This document shows positions 14,885 through 19,711 of a DNA stretch of 19,711 nt, in pieces. Both the position numbers and the translations under genes were made by a program. The stretch is from Anaerolineales bacterium (lineage in GTDB: Bacteria > Chloroflexota > Anaerolineae > Anaerolineales > UBA6663). The notes under the pieces are model-generated. The model worked only from the letters and a program-made list of their open reading frames with translations. It was not told where the DNA came from and ran no database searches. How positions within the stretch are numbered: the stretch's first letter is position 1; each line of letters starts with the position of its first letter. The stretch is taken from the NCBI GenBank assembly GCA_016789245.1, contig JAEURM010000011.1, forward strand, positions 1-19,711, in the 5' to 3' direction.

Positions 14885-16195
14885 TTAACGTACTTGATAA
14901 ACCCGCACGCGGCCATCTTCACTGCCCACCAGCAGTTGTGAGCCGTTGGGCGAAAAGGCCAGTGTGGTGACGGGCGAATTATTCTCAATCTGAACGATGA
15001 CGGCTTCGGCTTGCCAATTCCATAGCCAAACGTTGCCAGCATCATCACCACAGGCCAACACTTCCCCATCCGGGCTGAAGGCTAAAGCTTCTGCGCCGCT
15101 CATCTCGCCGCCCAAAGTGCGTGGTGTTTCTGGCCCTTCATTCACATCCCACAGTAAAACTTGGCCGTGTTCAGTAACGGCGGCTAAAAACGGATGGCTG
15201 GGGCAGAAACGCAGAATGATGGCGGATGAGGCGTGGCCGAGCAGTTCCCATGAAGAGCTTTGTACGGGCCGGATTTGCCACAGTTGAATCCGCAACGCTT
15301 CACCGGAGATGGCGAGCATGGCGTTCGGGTCAAACGCTACCGCGTTAATTTCACCCAGTTGGGGCCGGATGGTAACGAGCGGCTCCAAGCCGGGCCGGTA
15401 CACTTCCACTACATCTTCGGTGCCCACCGCCAGCAGGCCACCATTATCAGAATAAGCCAAGCCGCTGGGGTCTTCACTCAATTCCACAAATTGGTCATTC
15501 TCGAATTCGCCCGTATCGGCACGCCAAGTTTCTAAACTGCCATCTTGCGCTAAGCATACCAACTCACGCCCGCTGGGCGAGAAGGCCAATTCCCATGTGG
15601 AAGCCGAAAGTTCAATTTCCACTTCGGGTTCACTCATTTGCCCAAAGTGCCATAAACTGATGCCGGGCTTGTGCGTGCCCCGCTCATTTTCTACGGCAGT
15701 GCCAGCGGCTAACCATTGGCCATCCGCGCTCAAGGCCACGCGCTCCACCGAGCCAGCGGCAGTGGAATACGTTTCTACCAAGTTGGGTTGGGCCAGCCAA
15801 TTTTGAGTGGCGGCGGGTTGCATTTTTGCGCCGCCCGAAGCAAAGGCGTTCTCAATAAATTCCAAATGGTTGCCGAAAGGGTCACGGCAGTACAGCCGCT
15901 CAACGCCCTCTAGTGATTGCTCTTCCTCCACGCGCACCTCGGCTTGGGTCAACGCTTCTTTCAGCGCGGCCGCGCTAGCCACTTGGAAAGAGGCAAAATA
16001 ACTAGTGGAGCGCTCATCCGGCCCAACATGCAAATTGGTGCGCCCACACTCAAACCACACGCCGCCGCGCGCTTGCAGGGCCGCCGGGGCTTCAATTTCG
16101 TTCAGGCCCAGTACGCCGCCGTAGAACTCGCGGGTTTGTTCATCCGCGCCGTGTGGGGCGGTGAGGTGGAGATGATCAATAGAAGAGATAAGCAT
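14885..16195 (-). CDS. Glyoxalase-like (VOC) domain fused to WD40 beta-propeller
   Basis: A 436-residue cytosolic protein. Residues 1 to about 117 are a vicinal-oxygen-chelate module with typical ligand positions: His8 and/or His10 (IDHLHL), His56 (TNLHVGP) and Glu112 (DPFGNHLEF). After a short linker, residues about 145-436 form seven WD40-like units, for example WELAFSPSGRELVCLAQDGSLE and ALAFSPDGEVLACGDDAGNV, which would close one seven-bladed propeller. VOC modules usually act as pairs or dimers on small molecules, while WD40 propellers are interaction platforms; joining them in one chain is unusual. The substrate is unknown. No Shine-Dalgarno is present; the upstream spacer is a pyrimidine-rich stutter. 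It lies 39 bases downstream of the NUDIX gene and 96 bases upstream of the GCS2/M20 gene on the same strand, so cotranscription is possible. Confidence 0.85.
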   Translation of the reverse strand: MLISSIDHLHLTAPHGADEQTREFYGGVLGLNEIEAPAALQARGGVWFECGRTNLHVGPDERSTSYFASFQVASAAALKEALTQAEVRVEEEQSLEGVERLYCRDPFGNHLEFIENAFASGGAKMQPAATQNWLAQPNLVETYSTAAGSVERVALSADGQWLAAGTAVENERGTHKPGISLWHFGQMSEPEVEIELSASTWELAFSPSGRELVCLAQDGSLETWRADTGEFENDQFVELSEDPSGLAYSDNGGLLAVGTEDVVEVYRPGLEPLVTIRPQLGEINAVAFDPNAMLAISGEALRIQLWQIRPVQSSSWELLGHASSAIILRFCPSHPFLAAVTEHGQVLLWDVNEGPETPRTLGGEMSGAEALAFSPDGEVLACGDDAGNVWLWNWQAEAVIVQIENNSPVTTLAFSPNGSQLLVGSEDGRVRVYQVR

Positions 16196-16201
16196 GATTT
16201 G

Positions 16202-16232
16202 TAAGGAAATGAAGGAAACACAGGAAGGTATC
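16202..16232. repeat. Pyrimidine-rich stutter before the VOC/WD40 gene
   Basis: Read on the minus strand, CCTTCCTG, TTTCCTTC and TTTCCTTA succeed each other with a period of about 9-10 bases, ending seven bases before the ATG. It occupies nearly all of the 39-base spacer and leaves no room for a Shine-Dalgarno. Confidence 0.5.
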
Positions 16233-16234
16233 CG

Positions 16235-16654
16235 TCACTTCGCTCCTTTCGTAATTTCGTTCAGCCAGCGGCCTTGTGAGCCAGCGAGTTCTATTTTAAG
16301 CGGCAATGTTTCCCAACGATAGACGAAGACCAAGCCTTTATCATCGCCTGCGCCGCGCACGCTGTGCGCCCAAGCTTCCGGTAATTCATCCAGCGCGGCT
16401 AAATGATAGACGTGGCGCACCGTTTGCCACTCTTGCGATTCAAATTCTGCTAACTTGCACACCAGCCGCAACTGCCCAGCTTTCAATCCGGATTCTTCCA
16501 GTACTTCGCGCCACAACGCCGCTTCCATCGCTTCGCCATCTTCCACCGTCCCCGCCGGAATTTGTATGCCCGCTTCGGCTTGGTCACGATGTTCAAACAC
16601 CAGCAACGGCGTGTTCTTGCGGCGGGTGATGTAAGCTAAAACTTTATGAACCAT
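16235..16654 (-). CDS. NUDIX hydrolase
   Basis: A 139-residue enzyme expected to cleave a nucleoside diphosphate linked to another group. The NUDIX box is complete: Gly35, Glu41, then REVLEESGL at 49-57 with the metal-binding Glu50, Glu53 and Glu54. Length is typical of a single-domain member. The substrate cannot be assigned; neither an ADP-ribose nor an 8-oxo-dGTP signature is clear. The ATG at 16654 is preferred to an upstream in-frame TTG (16666), which lies inside an inverted repeat. The gene follows the aminotransferase by 28 bases on the same strand. Confidence 0.92.
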   Translation of the reverse strand: MVHKVLAYITRRKNTPLLVFEHRDQAEAGIQIPAGTVEDGEAMEAALWREVLEESGLKAGQLRLVCKLAEFESQEWQTVRHVYHLAALDELPEAWAHSVRGAGDDKGLVFVYRWETLPLKIELAGSQGRWLNEITKGAK

Positions 16655-16694
16655 CTCAATAACCAATAACGAGTAATGGTTATTAGTTATTGAG
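16655..16694. repeat. 16-base-arm inverted repeat across the aminotransferase stop
   Basis: CTCAATAAC-C-AATAAC (16655-16670) pairs with GTTATT-A-GTTATTGAG (16679-16694), with one mismatch and an 8-base loop. It includes the TAA of the aminotransferase and ends at the base next to the NUDIX start codon. No T-tract follows in either direction. Confidence 0.8.
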
Positions 16695-17990
16695 CGCCGC
16701 CAACCCTTCCACCAGCCGTTGGGCCGCGCCGAGGGTGCGCTCCGGTGGGGTGGCGTAAGAGAAGCGGATCCAATCTGCGCCGTACTCTGAGAAATAGATG
16801 CCGGGCACTACGGCCAAACCATGTTGCTCCGCCAAGTATTGGCCGAATTGTTCGCTATCCTTCCAGCCTTTAGCTTTCAGCCACTGGCCTACATTGATAA
16901 ACGCATAGTAGCCTTTGCCCAAGATGTGCTGGAAGTTGTGCTCCACCAAAAAGTCTTTGAGTACTCTGCGGCTGGCGTTGGTGGGTTCAATAATGGTACG
17001 GGCGGCTTGCTCAAAGCCTATTTCATATGCCGCCTGCGCCACCGCCAGTGAGAAGTAACTGGGAATGACGCTGTGCGAGGCGCGGGCCACTGTGAACTTC
17101 ACCACTTCATCGCTCGCAATCAAATGGCAGTTGCGGATGTTGGAGCCGCCCAGTGATTTAGTAATGCCGTCCAAAAACATCAGCCGCTTACGTTCCTCCG
17201 GCTCAAACTGCTGAACAAACGTGTTTAGGTTCATCGGCTGTTCATCGGTCACGTAGTGGTACATCCAATCAAACAGCACAAAGGCCACGCCCGCCGCCAG
17301 CGCCGCTTTGGCCAGCGCCACTTGTTTTTCCACGGTGATGGTGAGGCCGGTGGGATTATCGGGATTGGTGATGACGAGGCCCGCAATCTTGCGCCCATCA
17401 CGCGCGGCAAAGTTCACGCACTCGCGGATGGCATCTTCGGAATAGGCCCAGCCTTCGTGCGCATGGCCGGGCGCGAGAAGCACATTCGCGCCCACGCCGT
17501 ACGGCCCCCAGTTGTAGCTAATCCACGGCACGCGGCTCACAATCACTAAATCACCCAAGCGCCCGTGGCCCAGCGCCATCATGGCTTGATAGGCCTTCAC
17601 CAGCGCATCGCGCCCGCCTTGTGTACCGATGACGTTAGCCGGGCCGAGGCCAGTGGCGGCGTCTAGCTTCCAATACTTTTCGGCCACAGCTTTGCGGTAC
17701 GCTTCTGTGCCAAACGGCATATCATACGCCGTGCCATGTTCTAGTTGCATTTGGTAGGCGCGCTCAAGCACTTCTTTTGGCACGCCGGGCAAACTCGCGC
17801 CGCCATCGCCTTGGGAGGCATCAAACGTTTTGCCTTCCGGGTACTTTTGCTTGTACACGGTCAAGCTTTTGTTGATGAGGAACATGCGCGAGGGTGGGAT
17901 GGTGGCGAGTTGGTTGAGATAGTCACCCACCGGCACCAAATTGGCGGGTGGCAGGTTGTAAACGGGCGTATCGGGTGAAATGGTACTCAT
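16683..17990 (-). CDS. PLP-dependent aminotransferase, class I/II fold
   Basis: A 435-residue fold-type I aminotransferase that should exchange an amino group between an amino acid and a 2-oxo acid. Key residues are present: NPDNPTG (209-215), Asp241 and Tyr244 (LFDWMYHY), the Schiff-base Lys278 (GITKSLGGSN), and Arg409 (WIRFSYA) for the substrate carboxylate. The N-terminal YKQKYPEGKTFDASQGDGG region is characteristic of a subgroup whose substrate I cannot name. The ATG at 17990 is chosen over that at 18008 because AAGGA lies about ten bases upstream of the former. About 100 bases upstream lies a terminator preceded by a threonine-rich leader peptide, so expression is probably attenuated by threonyl-tRNA supply. 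This suggests a role in metabolism linked to threonine or the amino acids derived from it. Confidence 0.9.
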   Translation of the reverse strand: MSTISPDTPVYNLPPANLVPVGDYLNQLATIPPSRMFLINKSLTVYKQKYPEGKTFDASQGDGGASLPGVPKEVLERAYQMQLEHGTAYDMPFGTEAYRKAVAEKYWKLDAATGLGPANVIGTQGGRDALVKAYQAMMALGHGRLGDLVIVSRVPWISYNWGPYGVGANVLLAPGHAHEGWAYSEDAIRECVNFAARDGRKIAGLVITNPDNPTGLTITVEKQVALAKAALAAGVAFVLFDWMYHYVTDEQPMNLNTFVQQFEPEERKRLMFLDGITKSLGGSNIRNCHLIASDEVVKFTVARASHSVIPSYFSLAVAQAAYEIGFEQAARTIIEPTNASRRVLKDFLVEHNFQHILGKGYYAFINVGQWLKAKGWKDSEQFGQYLAEQHGLAVVPGIYFSEYGADWIRFSYATPPERTLGAAQRLVEGLAALNN

Positions 17991-18002
17991 GCATCTTTTC
18001 CT

Positions 18003-18075
18003 TTGCACACGAATTTCACGAGTTACACGAAATAAACTCGACCTTCGTGAAATTTGTGTAATTCGTGTTGATTAC
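18003..18075. repeat. Degenerate CACGAATT/TTCGTG repeats before the aminotransferase
   Basis: CACGAATTTCACGAGTTACACGA (18007 onward) and TTCGTGAAATTTGTGTAATTCG (18045 onward) are related in inverted orientation, each made of about 10-base units. They fill the 5' region between the attenuator terminator and the aminotransferase Shine-Dalgarno. Confidence 0.55.
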
Positions 18076-18089
18076 CGCGCTGTATTCAT

Positions 18090-18117
18090 AAAAAAGCCCC
18101 AGCGGGTGGCCGGGGCT
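18090..18117 (-). terminator. Attenuator terminator ahead of the aminotransferase
   Basis: On the minus strand AGCCCC (18117-18112) pairs with GGGGCT (18100-18095) around an 11-base loop, followed immediately by a run of T (to 18090). It lies 31 bases after the stop of the leader peptide and 100 bases before the aminotransferase. GCCAC in the loop could instead pair with GTGGC just after the leader stop (18141-18145), giving a possible antiterminator. Confidence 0.85.
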
Positions 18118-18148
18118 AAGGTTGAATAAACGTGCCGCGCCGCCACAC

Positions 18149-18196
18149 TTACCTAGTGCCAAAATTGGTAGTGGTGGTACGGCGGTTGGTGAACAT
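18149..18196 (-). CDS. Threonine-rich leader peptide (transcription attenuator)
   Basis: A 15-codon frame encodes MFTNRRTTTTNFGTR followed by TAA. Six of the fifteen residues are Thr, four of them consecutive (ACC ACC ACT ACC). It sits between a well-formed promoter and an intrinsic terminator, the layout of amino-acid operon attenuators: ribosomes stalling at Thr codons when charged tRNA-Thr is scarce would favour readthrough into the aminotransferase. The -10 box ends six bases before the ATG, so the mRNA probably begins at the start codon (leaderless). The function is inferred from the arrangement; the peptide itself is not expected to have a role. Confidence 0.8.
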   Translation of the reverse strand: MFTNRRTTTTNFGTR

Positions 18197-18202
18197 GCCG
18201 AG

Positions 18203-18231
18203 AGTCTAGCAGGCCGAGCTAGGCGCGTCAA
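18203..18231 (-). promoter_or_regulatory. Promoter of the leader peptide/aminotransferase transcript
   Basis: On the minus strand TTGACG (18231-18226) and TAGACT (18208-18203) are separated by exactly 17 bases. The predicted +1 coincides with the A of the leader-peptide ATG at 18196. Confidence 0.8.
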
Positions 18232-18313
18232 CGGAACCGGGCTAGGTGATTCTGTACGAAAGTCTCTGTAGAAAATCGGAAACGCGCGAATGAATGCCCA
18301 GCAACGGCCGCGT

Positions 18314-18640
18314 TTATTGAAACAGCGATTGCAGTTTCATCGCCGCGCCCATATCGCCTTTGATTTTGATTTTGCCTTGCATGAAGGCTTGCATTGGGTT
18401 GAGTTCGCCGTTAATCATGGCGATGTAATCCGATGCGGCGGCGGTGAGTACCATAGTTGGGTTAGCGGTGGTGCCTTGCGCCACTTGGCATTGGCCATTA
18501 GCAATGTTCGCGTAATATTGCCCGCCGCCCTCGCCGGTTAAATCAAATTGCACGCTGGCGCTTAACTCGCCCGCTTTTTCCGCTGAGAAGCGTTTGGGCA
18601 TCGCGTCAAAAATTTGTTGAATGTTGGTTGCTTTGGCCAT
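18314..18640 (-). CDS. SCP2 sterol-carrier-domain protein
   Basis: A 108-residue single-domain protein of the SCP2/sterol-transfer family, a fold with a hydrophobic tunnel that binds lipids or acyl compounds. Family-like stretches are SVQFDLTGEGGGQYYANIANGQCQV-type beta strands in the middle and a C-terminal helix after MQGKIKIKGDMGAAMKL (about 88-104), where the KIKIKGD motif is typical. The start at 18640 is fixed by GGAGATAACC directly upstream; a 56-residue longer frame would run through the divergent promoter. Free-standing SCP2 proteins occur in many bacteria; its ligand is unknown. Confidence 0.9.
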   Translation of the reverse strand: MAKATNIQQIFDAMPKRFSAEKAGELSASVQFDLTGEGGGQYYANIANGQCQVAQGTTANPTMVLTAAASDYIAMINGELNPMQAFMQGKIKIKGDMGAAMKLQSLFQ

Positions 18641-18658
18641 GGTTATCTCCAAAAAATG

Positions 18659-18687
18659 TTGGCAAGATTGTAGCACGCGGTTATAAT
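18659..18687 (+). promoter_or_regulatory. Promoter of the T-box leader
   Basis: TTGGCA (18659-18664) and TATAAT (18682-18687) are separated by 17 bases, close to the sigma-70 consensus. The predicted transcription start is near 18694. Confidence 0.85.
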
Positions 18688-18695
18688 CACACGAA
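18667..18695 (-). promoter_or_regulatory. Candidate promoter of the SCP2 gene
   Basis: On the minus strand TTCGTG (18695-18690) and TACAAT (18672-18667) are 17 bases apart, giving a start near 18660. The -35 box is poor. It overlaps the T-box promoter almost completely. Confidence 0.4.
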
Positions 18696-18969
18696 ATTGA
18701 GAACCAACGTTGACTGGGAAGAGTAAGCGGTTGGCGGCTGATAGAGACGGCGGGCCTTGGCTGGAAGCCCCCACAGCCCAAAACGCTGAACGTGACCCAC
18801 GAGTTCACTGCAGAACCACTTGGTGGAGTAGAGCAGTGCGGGCGGCCCGATATAGCCAGTTGAGTGTTACCAAACTCCCCGCTCCTTTTAGGAGCGGGCT
18901 AGGGTGAGGTAAAACTGAGGTGGTACCACGGAAGCGCCCTTTCGTCCTCATGGATGAACGGGCGTTTTT
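18694..18969 (+). promoter_or_regulatory. T-box leader (tRNA-sensing riboswitch) upstream of an amidase gene
   Basis: A complete T-box regulator. Stem I: GGG (18716-18718) pairs with CCC (18796-18798); the specifier loop has GAGTA on one side (18721-18725) and GAACGTGA on the other (18788-18795); it closes again with AGCG/CGCT (18726-18729, 18784-18787) and GGCTG/CAGCC (18736-18740, 18774-18778); the AGAGA bulge motif is at 18743-18747. The best specifier is GTG (18792-18794), followed by the usual A: valine. Hairpin CCCGCTCC/GGAGCGGG (18878-18898) fits stem III. The T-box sequence AGGTGGTACCACGG (18918-18931) has TGGT in the bulge, which selects a tRNA with discriminator A73, consistent with tRNA-Val and against Asp. 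GAGG (18917-18920) pairs with CCTC (18946-18949) in the antiterminator; the same bases are used by the terminator. Confidence 0.93.
18934..18969 (+). terminator. T-box terminator hairpin
   Basis: Fourteen positions pair with one mismatch: GCGCCCTTTCGTCC (18934-18947) with GGATGAACGGGCGT (18952-18965), a 4-base loop, then TTTTT (18965-18969). It is mutually exclusive with the T-box antiterminator because the bases 18946-18949 are shared. Confidence 0.93.
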
Positions 18970-18982
18970 ATTTGGAGCTGAA

Positions 18983-19711
18983 ATGGCGCTACACCACATT
19001 CAACCGGAGCGGCGGAATTTACACGGCCAATTTTCCCGTGAATTAGAGCCGGTGCTGACGATTGCGCCCGGCGATACGGTGGAATACGGCACACTAGATG
19101 CCGGTTGGGGCTTGGAAGCCCCACGCTTGGATGGCACGCCGCGCCGCAAGTTTGAGCCGCGTGAACCCGAGGGCCGCGATGGCGGCCACGCCATGTGCGG
19201 CCCCATCGCCATTGAAGGCGCTCAGCCGGGGATGACGCTGGCCGTGACGATTGAGGCCATTGAGCCGGGTGCGTGGGGCTGGACGTTTGTGGGCGGTTGG
19301 GATCATCCCGTTCACAAGCGGCTGGGCACAACGGGTGAGGAGCAACTCATGGTGTGGAGCTTGGATGCCGCTAACGGCGTGGCCCGCAACCAGTTGGGCC
19401 ACACTGTGCCACTGCGCCCGTTTATGGGGGTGATGGGCATGCCACCGGATGAGGCCGGCTGGCATTCCTCTGTGCCACCGCGCGTGACGGGCGGCAATAT
19501 TGATTGCAAGGAATTGATTCCGGGCAGTACGCTGTATTTGCCTATTGCGGTGCCGGGCGGGCTGTTTTCTGTGGGGGATGGGCACGGCGCGCAAGGCGAT
19601 GGCGAAGTGTGCGTAACGGCCATTGAATGCCCAATGGAGCGGGTGCGCCTAACATTTAATTTGTTGCCAGAACTGAAGCTGAAAACGCCCCGCGCCCGCA
19701 CGCCCAGCGGC
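18983..19711 (+). CDS. Acetamidase/formamidase family protein (3' partial)
   Basis: The first 243 residues of an FmdA/AmdA-family amidase, which hydrolyses short-chain amides such as formamide or acetamide to ammonia and the acid. Family boxes visible: GGHAMCGPIAIEGAQPGM (67-84), GGNIDCKELIPGSTLYLP (170-187) and the Gly-rich GDGHGAQGDGEV (198-209). No signal peptide, so cytosolic. The frame is open to the last base; family members run to about 300-400 residues, so the C-terminus is missing here. GGAG (18974-18977) lies five bases before the ATG. It is the first gene behind the T-box leader, so its transcription should depend on the charging of a tRNA, probably tRNA-Val. Exact substrate and any downstream operon partners cannot be seen. 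Confidence 0.93.
   Translation, partial: MALHHIQPERRNLHGQFSRELEPVLTIAPGDTVEYGTLDAGWGLEAPRLDGTPRRKFEPREPEGRDGGHAMCGPIAIEGAQPGMTLAVTIEAIEPGAWGWTFVGGWDHPVHKRLGTTGEEQLMVWSLDAANGVARNQLGHTVPLRPFMGVMGMPPDEAGWHSSVPPRVTGGNIDCKELIPGSTLYLPIAVPGGLFSVGDGHGAQGDGEVCVTAIECPMERVRLTFNLLPELKLKTPRARTPSG

Noticed and set aside
18016..18231. 71-codon minus-strand frame through the attenuator region
   Set aside because: It crosses the promoter, leader peptide and terminator in another frame and has no start signal; the 15-codon Thr leader explains the sequence better.
18710..18807. Possible tRNA or other structured RNA gene
   Set aside because: The folding and motifs match stem I of a T-box leader; no cloverleaf with a T-arm or CCA end can be drawn.

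Overview
The window looks like a chromosomal segment of a member of the Chloroflexota, probably an Anaerolineae-type lineage. This rests on a one-piece diadenylate cyclase/YbbR protein with a Pro/Thr-rich tail, several genes without a Shine-Dalgarno sequence, T-box control, and families of short degenerate intergenic repeats. The taxon is an inference; no rRNA or ribosomal protein is present to settle it.

Plus-strand part (1-11125). It opens with the 3' end of polA. A repeat-filled gap follows, then a large TPR protein, a fused CdaA-CdaR (c-di-AMP synthase joined to its YbbR regulator) and the GTPase Der. Next comes a compact four-gene unit with its own promoter: signal peptidase I, a CxxC zinc-finger protein, a response regulator without a recognisable output domain, and an MFS transporter. 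These four genes overlap or abut. A mobile-looking inverted-repeat element separates the unit from a second response regulator, which carries a degenerate GGDEF-like domain and ends in a clear terminator.

Minus-strand part (11172-18640). Read in the direction of transcription it contains an SCP2-like protein, a threonine-rich leader peptide with promoter and terminator (an attenuator), a PLP aminotransferase, a NUDIX hydrolase, a glyoxalase (VOC)/WD40-propeller fusion, a glutamate-cysteine-ligase-like/M20-peptidase fusion, and a small AT-rich membrane-anchored protein of unknown function flanked by related hairpins.

Right end (18659-19711, plus strand). A strong promoter drives a complete T-box leader: stem I with a specifier loop, a GC-rich hairpin, and mutually exclusive antiterminator and terminator. 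The leader sits directly ahead of an acetamidase/formamidase gene cut by the window end. The specifier is probably GUG (Val).

The most notable features are two independent amino-acid-sensing leaders of different mechanism within about 0.9 kb on opposite strands (ribosome-stalling attenuator ahead of an aminotransferase, tRNA-sensing T-box ahead of an amidase), and the protein joining an amide-forming ligase fold to an amide-cleaving M20 hydrolase. Another recurring pattern is a short-period 'stutter' sequence, different in wording each time, placed directly before six start codons.
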